A model generated the notes under the pieces. It searched no databases and was not told the origin of the DNA. It saw only the letters and a program-made list of their open reading frames with translations. Below are positions 44,893 to 56,419 of a stretch of 64,000 nucleotides of DNA, in pieces. Both the position numbers and the translations under genes were made by a program. This stretch comes from Branchinecta lynchi. Taxonomy: Eukaryota > Arthropoda > Branchiopoda > Anostraca > Branchinectidae. Location: positions 13,668,202-13,732,201 of the forward strand of contig JAKZAP010000018.1 of NCBI GenBank assembly GCA_023053575.1, in the 5' to 3' direction. Every line of letters begins with the position of its first letter. Within the stretch, counting starts at the first letter, position 1.

Positions 44893-46620
44893 CAGGTTCA
44901 GGTTCTTTTATTTCAAAATACTTCGTGACAATATATTTTGATCACTGGGAGCCGGCAGGGATGCGAGCTAAATTAGCTCGGCCCCATTTTAAACACTGAC
45001 TATATGTGCATAGTATAAATAAGTCGTTCCTCTGTAAATACGTACACAAAAGAAAGAAAGACTCGTTCCATTCCGTATACTTACACACGCCGTACCAAAC
45101 TCTCCACATGACAAAAGAAAAAGTAAATAATAATAATAACACCAAGCCGTGGCCTAAGCTGAAGGAACGCTAACTTTTTTCTAAAACAAAATTAATAACT
45201 AAAGGTTGGGGTTTTACTGGGATAGCATAAACGGGAACGTATCCTGTTTCAATATCAGTATTCTGCCAACAGATGAGTTTCAATTTTCTTTTTCAAAGTG
45301 ATCACTGATCGGTCCTGTTCAAAAAGGTCTTTAAACGTGTCCCAAACTCCAATAACTTTAGTCCTTATCGAAATCGAGACCTCTCAGCGATAATTAGAGG
45401 CTGGCGTATTTTCTAAGCCGATCGGGTCTCATACGCAGGCAATTCCACATCATCCGGGAATAAATTAATCTGACTATGAACAAAAATGCGTGAACTGTAA
45501 CAAAATGATCTAATGGTAAAATATTTAAAAATAAATACAAGCTTTTAGTTGGCGATTTACCGGGGTAAGATAAAGGGGAAGGTAAAATATTTTTCAAAAT
45601 CCCAAGTGCTTTATTCTGTTGCCTCTGTAGCGGTGATGTGTGAGCTTTAAAAGTGTTCGAGAAAATCAGAGGACAGTAGTTTAGGTAAGAATGGACTAGT
45701 GAATAGTAAACTGATTTCAGCGCATTTAATGGGAGAAGAAATTTTAGATGATGCATAATACCCACATTTCTTCCCAGCTAAGTCTCAGTGTATTAGTCTG
45801 AAATTTCGAGGACAGATTTGAATCAATGAGTATCACCAGATAACGGATACAATCCACATGTGCTATGACTCCGTCCCGAACCAGGGATGACTAGAGCTAG
45901 AAGGATCGAGCATGACCTTGATACACGCGAATATACCATAAACTTGGTTTTGTCAAAGGAATGCTTAGCCTATTCCTCAATACTTGCTCGTCGGATCCGG
46001 ATAAACTACAACCAGTATCGTCGGCGAAGAGAATGTTTAGACCTAACCCTTCGACGCACTTGTTAATATCATTAATGTATATTAAGAATAATAACGGTCC
46101 CAGTATAGATCCTTGCGGCACACCGACTTTTTCAGACTGACCAACTGGGGTTGATACCACGTCACCGCCATCTACGTACTGCTTACGCCCGCATATGATT
46201 ATCTCGTCGGCTGGTCCTCTTAGCCCACAATTCTATAGTTTTAAATACGGGATTCTGTGAAAAATTGTGTCAAATGCCTTTTTTGTATCGATGAATATAG
46301 TAGCAGGGATGTCACCACGGTCAAGGGCATCATGGACAAACTGTGTTACCGCAAGTATAGCAAGTTCCGTTGAGTGGCCCTTACGAAATCCAAATTGTGC
46401 ATTGCAAAAGAAACCAATTTTTATTAAAAACTGTATTATACTACTGTATAGACATCTTTCAATCGCTTTTCCGAAAGCTGATAGAATCGAGATCGGTCTA
46501 TAGTTCGACGGATTCTTCTTGTCACCACTCTTGTGTAGCGGTACTAATCTAGCAGATTACAAACAAGATGGGAAAACTCCGCGCTTAAAAGATAGGTTAA
46601 TTATGATGCACTAACATATC
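44893..46620 (-). pseudogene. Broken CR1/jockey-like LINE reverse transcriptase
   Basis: RT fragments run on the minus strand in several frames: SARLVPLHKSGDKKNPSNYR plus PISILSAFGKAIE (about 46,555-46,450), FGFRKGHSTELAIL and FIDTKKAFDT (about 46,400-46,265), then GVPQGSILGPLLFLIYINDI and LFADDTG (46,125-45,990). A thumb-region piece follows at 45,765-45,394 (SVYYSLVHSYLNYCPLIFS). Stops and frameshifts separate the blocks, so the copy is dead. The 3' end is marked by AATAAA and AACCTGAACCTGAACC on the minus strand (44,893-44,915), a short tandem tail. The endonuclease is missing, so this is a 5'-truncated copy, as is usual for LINEs. Confidence 0.8.
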
Positions 46621-46794
46621 AACAATATTGTACCCATTGCGTAAACAGTTAATCCTGGGTTACAGCGACCATCGACACAAACTTTCTTACCGTCAGACTT
46701 ATAGAAATCGAATACAATGTGCATCAATTTGCACAAATTTCTAGCCCCTCGTGAACCAATTCCTACTTACAAGTCCCTCTCCCATGATAGACAT

Positions 46795-47060
46795 CGAGTT
46801 CACCGAAAACAAATAATTGGTACACCAGCTAGCAAAAGTTGCAAACCCCTCTCGCTGAAGATGATTGTAGCATAACGGCCGATTATTACTTACAAGTCCC
46901 TTGCATACCTTACGATTGGGAACAAAATTGTTCTTACCATCGAATACAAAGAAAACAAATACAGGTACACCAACTAGCAAAAGCTGCAAACCCCTCATTG
47001 CCGAAGATGATTATGAGCTAACAGTCGACTGTTGCTTACAAGTCCCCTACATGTCTCACA
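46795..47060 (+). repeat. Two tandem copies of a ~130-bp repeat
   Basis: GGTACACCAGCTAGCAAAAG and GGTACACCAACTAGCAAAAG each precede TTGCAAACCCCTC-like phrases, GAAGATGATTGTAGC / GAAGATGATTATGAGC and TTACTTACAAGTCCC. Part of the unit also precedes at 46,741-46,790. Confidence 0.6.
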
Positions 47061-47224
47061 ACTGTATCGCCTATTTTTGGTTTCAGTGTGTACCTTACTA
47101 CTTAAGTTGTCAACCCATTGAAGCTTTCAAGCTGGTGTATCTCATGAAGGAGTTTTTGTACCAAAAAATGGATGACATATACTTGTGGTGTTTTCGAACT
47201 TGTGGTGTTTCCCACAAGTTCGTT

Positions 47225-47365
47225 TTTCCAACTTGAGCGGTTTTGAGCCTGACGAGGACCCTTGCCAAGAAGGGCCGAAATGTAGCTCCAATAAAATTCA
47301 GCTGACGTATCCGTTTTCCACCATCAAATATGATTCGCAGTCAGCTTGGGCTGAAGGAATATTTA
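47225..47365 (-). repeat. Family F repeat fragment, inverted
   Basis: GACGAGGACCCTTGCCAAGA and AGGGCCGAAATGTAGC are the reverse complement of the core at 17,140-17,185; ATTCAGCTGACGTATCCG matches the arm of 13,841-13,874. Confidence 0.55.
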
Positions 47366-47562
47366 CCATCCTTTTTGGCCCCAGGCAAGAGTTCTACGGA
47401 GCTTTCCAAAATGTAATGTCATATTCAGCAATCCGGCCTAAGGTCCAGACTTTCCGTAAAAACCGCACAGGTTGCCTTACCACTTTCTAGAAATAAGCTG
47501 AAATCGGGGTACTAAGAAATAAAAAAAAACACGACAAAACCCTAGTGTTGCTCTCGCAACAC
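47366..47562. other. Intergenic stretch with a hairpin
   Basis: GTGTTGCTCTCGCAACAC at 47,546-47,563 is the same hairpin as in module m1 at 17,689, lying directly at the family B boundary. Confidence 0.35.
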
Positions 47563-48595
47563 AACAAGACCAAAGGTTTCGATGGGATCCCAAAATTTTA
47601 ATATTTGCTCCCGACAATTCGGTCTTGTAGATATTCGGTCTTCAGAAGACTTCTTAAACATTTTTACTTTTAACATTTACAAACAAGTTGAGGCAAATGT
47701 TAATAATCGGAGAAGACCAAGTTCGTATTTGACAGTACAAACCGGATACGCCAGCTGAATTTCGACAAGTTCAGATATATTCAAATATCCGTTTTGCGCT
47801 GTCAAATATTCTAACATAGATTCAGCATATGGTTTACCCTATAGCCTACGTCGTATCTCCTTCCTTCCTTACTTCTGCCCAACTTCCGGTTTCTGCTGTA
47901 TTTCGGATAAACTACTTGTCTGGCCAAAAACTAAAGCTCAAAAACGAATTCAGCACGTCTCCTTACCCCTACATCCAACCTCTAATCAACTTCAGATTAA
48001 ACTTTTACTTTTAACACATTTTTCGGTTTTAGCCGGATTTCGAGCGATCTATACATTCGGTGAGAAAATTATTGTCACATGCGAATTCATCATGTCTTCT
48101 TAGCCACAAATCGAACATCTTATTAATTTAAATAAGACTTCTGGCCGGATTCCGGCCGAACTAGTTGTCTGGCGAGAAAATAAATTTCATATTCGGACTC
48201 AGCACGTCTCCTTGCTCCTAAATCGAACCTCTAACCTACTTCATATTAAACTTTTACTTTTCACAAATTTTTCGGTTTCGCCGGATTCCAGGTTAACTAT
48301 TTGTCCGGCGAGAAAATAAATTTCATATTCGAATTCAGCATGTCTCGTTACCCCTAAATCAACTATCTCAATAGCTTTCAAAAAATATTTTTGTTGTCCC
48401 TTAATTTGAAACCCCTCCCCCACCCTCAAATGCAGAGCTACAGAGTCCATCTTCGAACTTGACTTTTACTTTGACCCAAAGGATTCTCCTACCAAGCTTA
48501 CATCAAAATATCTCAGTCCCTTCGAGAGCTATCGTGCGGACAGACGGAAAACGTTTGCGATGTCATAGGTCCACTTACGTTTTGCGATTCCAAAA
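47563..48595 (+). mobile_element. Family B element, copy 8, full length
   Basis: Left end AACAAGACCAAAGG and the inverse CGGTCTTGT. Four internal CCGGATT units follow. The microsatellite is reduced to GGACAGACGGA, and the terminal palindrome is degraded to TTTTGCGATTCCAAAA (48,580-48,595). The left part is most similar to copy 2 (26,560). Confidence 0.7.
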
Positions 48596-49089
48596 ACCTC
48601 AAGTTTACCGAATATGATGAAATCATAATTGCCGAAATGAAAAAACCCGATGAAAATTTTTGTTACCCGATGACATTTTTTTGTAAGCTTTATTAGCACA
48701 CAGCAGCGATTGTTGCCGCTGCATGCTACTAGGCTATAGCAAGACTGCATTCTAATAAATACTAAACTAGCAGCTACTGCACACATGTGTGCTTGAGGTT
48801 ATCCCAGTCTGAAGGTAAGTGAGTTAAATGAAAGTGTTTCATACAACTGCATATCAATGCATGCAACTTTTTCGCAAAACTACACAGACTACACATTTGT
48901 CATCGAGTGATGATGGTGCCGAAAATCCTAGCAGGAATTCTTGTCTGCGGGCATCCGATCCTGATCGTCTCTGTAAGGGATTAATAGGAATAAAAGGTGT
49001 AGAGGGGTTATGACGACATAGAAATCACAGATCCTTGTGGCCTATTATTTTTGCAATATATTATTATTATCATACACTAGCGCCAGAGG
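48596..49089. other. Intergenic stretch with MITE E-like end
   Basis: CCCGATGAAAATTTTTG and CCCGATGACATTTTTTTG (48,645-48,683) resemble the terminus of MITE E, but the GTAGTA-rich body is not present. Confidence 0.35.
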
Positions 49090-49640
49090 ATTCTAGGGAC
49101 CCCCCATTATCCCCACAGTGACCGGATTCGGTCCAGATCCACACTGGCCACAAGGCACCTCCATCGGCAACAAGCTTTCCGGGATTCACCCACAGTGGCA
49201 AGATCCGGCCACTGTGAGGATCCTGTAGTATATCAAGTTTCTTATGTATAGGATTACAGGATTTACAGGTACGCGAGCTACATAACACAAGATTCGGACC
49301 ACCACCCCCTTCCCCCACGGAAGGTTGACTCCGGAAACTGTCAATTTGCAAGTTAATCTGGTCGGTATCCTGCAGGCCCGTATCCAGGAATTTATTTCGG
49401 GGGGGGGGGGGGGTCGCCTGCTATTCGGACAAAAAAGTACAAAAAACACATAGATCAGAGGGAAAAGCCTATAAAAAGGATTATTTTTGTACGTTTCGGA
49501 GGGGGGGGGGGCTCAACCTCCTACCCCCCCCCCCTGGATAAGGCCTTGGTACCCAGATACAGCTGACCACTTTAACTGCCTAGCCCATCTGGAAATACCC
49601 TAATTTGTGACCAACGAAAAGGCGATCAGTATGTGAATAC
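49090..49640 (+). mobile_element. Degenerate family A fragment
   Basis: CCCACAGTGACCGGATTCGG, then CATCTGGAAATACCCTAA near 49,586 are family A phrases in plus orientation. G-runs (49,399-49,413 and 49,500-49,510) and a C-run (49,524-49,534) are mixed, so several pieces may be joined. No terminal hairpin is seen. Confidence 0.45.
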
Positions 49641-49816
49641 TGGAACCATAACACTAGGGAGCAGCGCCAAGACCTATTCCCATGGTTCACCAATCGGGCC
49701 ACACCCATAGCGCCGCCCACTACGCTTGTGGCATTTAAAGCGAGACAAACTTGCGGGTTCAGAAATTTCTAGTCGAGATAAGATGCGTTCTGCACACAGG
49801 GGAGGCTGTATCTTTT

Positions 49817-51430
49817 TATGGCCCTTGCCCTTCGGCCAAGTGCCATATAGCGATCGCAATTCTGTCCGTCCGTCAGTCTGTCGGTCCGGGTTTTGCTAGT
49901 TCGGGCGCTTCTACATAAGCTAGGACGACGAAACTTGGCAGGCAAATTAGGGACCCGATACGATTAAGTTGGAAATAATCATCTTTCCCGATCCGAGCAT
50001 CGTGGGGGGAGTGGAAGGAGGGGGATTCATAATCTTGTGGTATTTATAACTCTCGAACGGGTGGTCGGATCTTAAAGAAACTTGATGTATGGAACGACCT
50101 CATGTCTCAGACCACCCACGTAAAATCCGGACCGGGTCTGGAGGCTTCGGGTGAGTTGAAGGGGAGAACCGGAAATCTTGGGAAACGCTTAGAGTGGAGG
50201 AATCGGGATGAGACTTGGTGGAAAGAGCAAGGAAACGTCCTAGGTACATAATAGACATAAATGAACCGGATCCAGGCCTCATGTAAGGAGTGGGGGGGGG
50301 GGGGGGAATCTTGTGGCATTCATAACTTTTGAACAGGCGATAGGTTCTGAATGAAACTTGAAGGAGATGTCGTCTCAGATGTTCCATGTCAAGTCCGGAC
50401 CGGATCCGAAACTTGTGGATGGGGGGGGGGGGGTTGAAGGTGGGCACCGTAACTGAAGCGTCGGAATTGAAACGTTCTTGACTGAACCAGATCATATCGG
50501 GGCTCTTTGGGGTCGGAGGGGGTTTCCCGGAATCCCGATGATCGCGACTTACCGATACTTCCAGATGTGCTAAGGAAGATTAAACTTGGCAGGCATTAGT
50601 AGTCCGACCGAATAGGACTCAGCACCTGACACAATGCTCTAGGAAAACTTGCTTCCTGGATCCGACCATTTTTGGGGGAGTTAACGGAATAGGAATTCAG
50701 AAATAATGACTTCCGTAGTTTGCGAACGGGTGGTCCGAATCGAGTGAAACTTTATGGGTGATCAGAACCAATGACCTGGATACGCAAAACATGTTTCCGG
50801 ACCACAAACGGCAACAGCCGAGGGAGACATGCACAAAACCAAACGAAACGGCCTAATGGGATGCAAGTTGGACAGTGCCGAGTTTATGGCCCATTTACAC
50901 ACTGCGCAAAATCCGAGCGTCTGTTGAAATCCGAGCGTATTTTACGCACGTTTTGAGCTTGAAAATATTTCTAGCAATACGGACGTATTTAAATACAAAA
51001 CGGACCGATTTCTCTGATACGTCCGTATTGCTAGAAATCTCTTCAAGCTCAAAACGTGCCTAACATACGCTCGGATTTCAAAATACGCTCGGATTTTACC
51101 ACCATTATGCAGCCTAGTTTGTTATTTGGCGTCCGGACCGGATGCGGTCACGGTAGGAGGAAGATGCAGCGGAAACAGGAAATTTCCAAATATGCTCCGA
51201 CTCGAGTCAAACTTGATAGCCAGTAAGAGAAGATGCTTTAGAAAATCTGTATCAGCGGCTAACCAGATTTGACCGTGGTACGGGGAGTTTGAGGGGGATG
51301 GGTACAGGAAATAGTATGGCACTCGTAGGGATCAAACTAGTGCGATGAAACATTTGTCCTAGACGATCCGAGAAGATGCCGGAAATGCTCAGACTCGCGT
51401 GAAACTAGATATCCTATTCCTAGGTCGAGT
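49817..51430 (-). mobile_element. Family A element, copy 7, containing a nested MITE
   Basis: Hairpin TATGGCCCTTG...CAAGTGCCATA (49,817-49,847) at the left, next to GTCCGTCCGTCAGTCTGTCG. Long body with G-runs (50,290-50,307 and 50,419-50,432), similar in order to copy 4. At 50,884-51,114 it is interrupted by a hairpin MITE absent from copy 4. Confidence 0.7.
50892..51104. mobile_element. Full-length hairpin MITE nested in family A copy 7
   Basis: Arms of about 90 bp are inverted copies: AAAATCCGAGCG, ACGTTTTGAGCTTGAA and TTTCTAGCAATACGGACGTA on the left, and their inverses on the right. Flanks TTATGGCC (50,884-50,891) and TTATGCAGCC (51,105-51,114) look like an 8-10 bp target duplication. 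The intact site in family A copy 4 (20,300-20,320) reads TAATGCGGCCTAG. Duplication length and the initial CA suggest a hAT-mobilised element. Confidence 0.75.
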
Positions 51431-52604
51431 GTGCGTCACTTTTTTCAAGTTTTGGTACTACTTCCTAGGTATATTTTGCTCTGTTGTAGTATAGGGGCAC
51501 CTTTTTAGTGTAACCTATTTAGCTTAGCACATTTGAGCAATGAACGTGAAGAATATTGTCTTTTGCTAAGCAGCCTCAAGTTTTTGTTGTTAAGTCATGT
51601 CGTTTTACAGAGATCGATTTCTTAAATTCCAGAACCAAAAGAATTACAACGCTCTGTCTGGACTCGTTCACTGAATTTTTTCGTTCAGACAGAAACTAGG
51701 AAATGCCTTCATTCGTTGCAATGCGAAAACTGGGTAAAATAGTTAGAATCGGATGTTGCACCCTACTAAAGTAAGAATACTAGAACATTCAAAAACGCTG
51801 CGCCAATTTTATTCCCTCCACTTGAGACTGCCCACTTTAATCCGTTCACTTTAGCTTGTGCAATTTTCGGTATTGTCACCACCTTTGTTGGTGCCTGTCA
51901 GATTTAGGAAGTTTTGGGTGAAGCGCTATATTCATACCACCTCGCGGCCCCGTCATCAAACTCCATCCAGATTAGTTCTTTTTGCCAATACATGCGCTAG
52001 CATAAAGTAAACAATGACGCGTTACTTCTTTGTGTACGTTTAAACAGGTTTGGCTGGCTGTTTTCAATTCGTCATAGACTTAGCCACGTTGAAGACTGTT
52101 TAAAATGTCCCTGCCTCTATGAGTGCTGTATCCAACTCTAGCTGTGTCAAACTTCATCAAGTTTGTCAATTCTGGTTTCCGACTTCAGTGCTGATTGCTG
52201 ATTGAGTTTGCCACGCGGCCAACGCGCGACTCGGTATGGACTGAAAGCCTAAATCACCTTCCCCCCTTCAGATAACTTAAACCAAGATCAAACGTGTGAT
52301 TGTTATTATTTGTCTAGCGCGTATTGCGGCAATTCGTCATTAAACTGTATGAAGGACGTATTTCGATTAATGGAATGTCGGTATCGAATTCCACACCGGA
52401 TACTCTGCGGTCCGAGCTTCACAAGACGACTCGATTCCTAAATTCTAATATACGCGACTCCATAGAAAATTCGGCTGGGTTTCTGAAAACCTCTTCCAGC
52501 TTTTTTCAGACTCGCTTAGACCGCTTGGTTTTGTCGAGAAAAACGGGCACTTGCAGAACCTGGGTTTCTGAGTGATAAACTCCTAAGGAGCAATGAGCGA
52601 TAGC
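51431..52604. other. Intergenic stretch, no supported gene
   Basis: An 83-codon + frame (52,324-52,575) begins near the SINE but shows no domain. No repeat is recognised. Confidence 0.25.
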
Positions 52605-52925
52605 CTGATCTTACGTCCTGGCCGAACGCGTTAGCGCGCCAGATTCACAAGCGAAGGGTCGCTGGTTCGAGTCTCGTGTGCCGACAGTTTTGTTTAGGGC
52701 GAGGGTTAGTGCTTTTCCCTGTAAGAAACGCCAACCCAGCTTTCAAAAGGGTGTCTAGAAAATCTAGGGTAAAGCACGGGAAGCGTCGGATGATTGCCCC
52801 AAATCGCGCATGGTCTTCTCGGCCAAGGATCGAGTATGGGGAAATTGACACCTGCGGTACGCTAACCTTAACCCGTTTGCATGCCAACCAGGCAAAACGG
52901 AAATAAAAATCCCCTACCGTAATGG
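52605..52925 (+). mobile_element. tRNA-derived SINE, copy 2
   Basis: The tRNA-like head has an A-box-like TGGCCGAACGCG (52,619-52,630) and a B-box-like CTGGTTCGAGTCTC (52,662-52,675). The body follows with GGTTAGTGCTTTTCCCTGTA, AAAGCACGGGAAG and GATGATTGCCCCAA, aligned in order with the minus-strand copy at 10,600-10,866. The tail is A-rich (GGAAATAAAAATCCCC). The head lacks an intact CCA-proximal acceptor pairing that I can see, and the two body-matched copies show it is a retroposon. Confidence 0.7.
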
Positions 52926-53145
52926 TGAATAAGAATAACAAAGGAAGTTTGAAATTTAGAAATGAAAAGGGATGGAATGGTTAGGGACGTAGACTGAAGC
53001 AGCAATATAAGTTAGACGGGTGGGTCCTGAAGGCCTTTTCAGACATGAACCGTAAATTTGCATTCGCGCCGATTCGTTTTCGCAAAACAACCATACTAGC
53101 CTCACTGAGCTCATCCGCCTCGGATTCGAACCCAGATCAAAGGTA

Positions 53146-53311
53146 CGTTCACACACAGTACGATTTTTTCAGTCAGACGCAGATATCCTTCCGATAGCTC
53201 CGAAATTTTGAAGCACCGAAAGCAAGTTTCCGAATTGTGATGCGAATTTGACACGCGTAATTCGGACGCGTATTTTCGGATGCGAAATTTTACCGGACTA
53301 TGTGTGAAACG
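53146..53311. mobile_element. Small MITE with CGTTCACACACAGT ends
   Basis: Terminal inverted repeats CGTTCACACACAGT (53,146-53,159) and ACTATGTGTGAAACG (53,297-53,311), flanked by TA on both sides. The interior has GACGCGTATTTTCGGATGCG. There is no coding capacity. Confidence 0.6.
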
Positions 53312-53864
53312 TAGCTTAAAGGTTGTGATGAATGATAACTGTTTTTGGATGAAAAGATGCATTTACGCTCCGATGAATGTATAAATAAGTTAAACTAATT
53401 ATCACAATATTTCGTGTAGGGCTAACACAGACTCCGTATAAGTTCTCGACACAGTCGATGCTCCCATAACACTTTTGATTCTGAAACTTCACACTCCGCA
53501 ACTTCTCACTCACACTTTCGACATGCTCGAAACTTAATACTTTAAAAGCGTCCAGGTAGTCTGTGACACAATTGGATATCTCGAACTCCCGCTTTTCTCC
53601 AAAGAACCTAAAAAAGAAAAAGTCAATGAGGTTTCAATTTTTTTTTTATGTCAATTCCGTCTGGCAGGCTGTCTGAAGTAACCGTCACCAGGGAGACAAC
53701 AGAGGTTAAAAAGTCGGTAGTTGACGAAGGCTGGCGCGCTCAACCGTGGAGAGAAGGTTGGAGCGCCCCGAAGGCTGTCAAATGAAAGCTTTTCATCGGA
53801 ATATCTTACTGCTTGCAAGTGCAATTTTTCTTAAAGTTTAACTGAAAAGCCAACTTATGTTTGT
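53312..53864. other. Intergenic stretch, nothing recognised
   Basis: A T-run (53,637-53,647) is present. No frame or repeat is supported. Confidence 0.25.
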
Positions 53865-54575
53865 ACCATTTAACTGAATACGCTGCAATATTTAGATTGT
53901 GGTAAGGGTTTTTCGTTTTTCACTATTTCCTCTAGTAGCCTATGACATTCAAATACCTACGGCCGTCCTCACAACGTAAAACTCTACTATGACGCGGAAA
54001 ATTTGAATCACAATACAAACGCGTCTTCTCAATCACCAACCCGAGGAATTTTTTTTAGCCTGCGTAGTAGTATGGTAGTAATACGAAAACGTTGCATGTA
54101 ATACTATGTAATAGCAAAGAATACTATCATTTAATGTGCCTCAGACTGGTCCAATCTTGTATAGTAGTATCCAGTAGTATCCTGTCTTGCCATAGTAGGA
54201 TCCAGTCTTGCTAATAGTAGCACATAGTAGTATGCAGTAACACGGTAGCCTTGAAGTAGAAGCATGTAGTAGCATCGTTAGTACTGCATGCTACTTTTTC
54301 GTACTACTTCATAGTACTATTTTGAGATAAATTTTTCATCGGGAATGCTCAACTCGCGGAAGGTAGCTCACTGCCTGAACACTTTTTTCCTAGATCGTTT
54401 TCGTGAAGCATAAAACAAAGGTACAAGCGCATAGAGGTAACACAAGTCCGACAGAAATTCCACTATATGAAAATCGATTATTCCTGAACAGCGGAGCAAC
54501 GAAGTTACGCATTTTCATCAGGTCTTCAGGTCTCTTTCAGTGATAAAGAGATGGGTAACTAGATTGTCTTATCAC
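53865..54575 (+). repeat. Duplicated segment H, copy with MITE E inside
   Basis: Aligns in order with 14,838-15,240 on both sides of the insertion (ACGGCCGTCCTC... to the left; CACAAGTCCGACAG, GCATTTTCATCAGGTCTTCA to the right). Confidence 0.65.
54052..54347 (+). mobile_element. MITE E, copy 2
   Basis: TAGCCTGCGTAGTAGTATGG through to AAATTTTTCATCGGG, highly similar to 31,112-31,427 throughout. The left terminus is eroded (GAGGAATTTTTTTTAGCC). The empty-site relative at about 15,000 shows it is an insertion. Confidence 0.75.
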
Positions 54576-56419
54576 GGCCCTTTTCGGTTCAACTTTAAGT
54601 TAACGTGTCTGTCAGGAGCGAAAACAGATTTAGAGACTCAAACGTGTAACCGCAGTGGAAGATCTCCATGTCCATACCCTTCGTTCTTGCAACTAACCCT
54701 CGACCACCAGTCTATGCGGACAGGAATAACAAACATTTGTATGCTTAAGTGTTTTCGGTTTTGGTTTTGTTCATTTACTTTGTGATTTTCTTTTTTTTTC
54801 TTTTTCCAGTTTCCTTTATCATATTCCACTAGTTCTCATATAGTGAAGTGGATAAATTTTTGTTAATTAATTCATTCATTTTGAAGCAGACAAAGCAAAG
54901 GTCGCAACAGATATTGTACAACTAATGCGGGGAAAAGCGGTAAGTCTGAGCTTGTCGCTTAAGAAAAGAACATCCTATCAACATAACACATGGAAATTAT
55001 ATTATACAGACTATAAAAGCACATTGCTGCCTGGAACTCATTTCAATATCCATTAATTTAATACGACGTTACAGTGATACTCCATTTGAAAGTCGCTTCA
55101 TCTTGACTAGACAGCCACTTCTGGAGTCTGATTTCGGAGAGTGGGAGCTCCGTCTACTAAACTGTTCGCACCTACATATTTAATCGGTTCCGGGTACACG
55201 TCTTATCTTGGGGGCAAATTTACATTCTGTGAACTCAAAAAAAGATCCACTCTGAGGCTCTATCATTGCAGAGAATCCGTCGAATACTACTCCTGGTTTT
55301 CTTCCTAGATTCTTCCATCAAATGTCGGTAGGACTACGGAACATCCGGCCTTCTTCAAATGACCAAAAACAGAAGAGGCTTTTCCGGGTTCCTCGGATTC
55401 CAAAGTCACAAACAATGCACAAACTACATAACTCAATATATCGCGTTTCCAATCACCACGCAACTCGCTGGTTATTTATTCCCTGTAGCTTCCTGCGCAA
55501 GCCATTCTTGTTCAATCGTTCGACACCAAGTTTTCAACCTTCCATCTACCGAACTGAAGGATTGCAAGTGGCCATGCCCAAACTCCTCATCCACTTTACT
55601 GATTTTAACATATGAAAAAAAGACGCAAAAAAAACCAACCTAACATCACCTACATATCCTTTTTAAACAACATCTTTAATTCTAACAACAATTACTCTCA
55701 TTAACCATTCATTCATTTTCTATCCTGTTTTCCCCTCCTTTTGCTCAAGTAAAGTTCAAGATGAAGAAAAATAAACCAAGAACAAAAAACTGTAAAAATA
55801 CACTGCAAATGCATTTACTCCGCTTTTTTAAAATGGCCGGTTATAAATAAGTTACTTACTTAATTACTTATTGTTTTTCACCTTCTTGGAGATCAGATTT
55901 GCAGCCGGATTACGCTTACGTGACGAATTACACAAAAAGGAAATAGTAGACAAGCAGCACGTGGAAGAACGGGGGAAGGGATACGGTAACCTAAAAGCCT
56001 TTTCGTTATCTAGTATTAAAAGCAAAAGAGAATCTCAGGTTATTTGGAACGGGGGGGGGGGGGGTAGCATGTTCCAGGATATTCGTTATTTCATATTAGA
56101 AAGGTAATCTGCTTTGCCGGGAATGAGGAAATGCGGTCACTTCCGGGGATTACTCGTGTGTATGAACAAGGGAGGGGGGGGGGGGCTAATTTCATTTTTA
56201 AATCAGGGCTTGTGATATCTTTAAAGGGCCACATCAAAGGACAGCTCTTGCTATAGAATGATCGGCGTGATCGTTCTAGCGATCGGCGTGATCGTTTTGC
56301 GGCGGACTTGGATATTAGCCACAGTTTATATCTTGCTACGTTGTAATTCAGTCTTTGTTTTTTTTGTGTATTTAGCTGATGTAGATCAATTGCAGTTGTT
56401 GTTTTGTTTTTTGTTTGTT
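54576..56419. other. Intergenic stretch, no supported gene
   Basis: T-rich and A-rich low-complexity tracts (54,790-54,806, 55,614-55,634) and G-runs (56,050-56,063, 56,172-56,184) occur. A small direct repeat ATCGGCGTGATCGTT occurs at 56,261-56,297. Overlapping frames at 55,322-55,643 show no domain. Confidence 0.3.
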
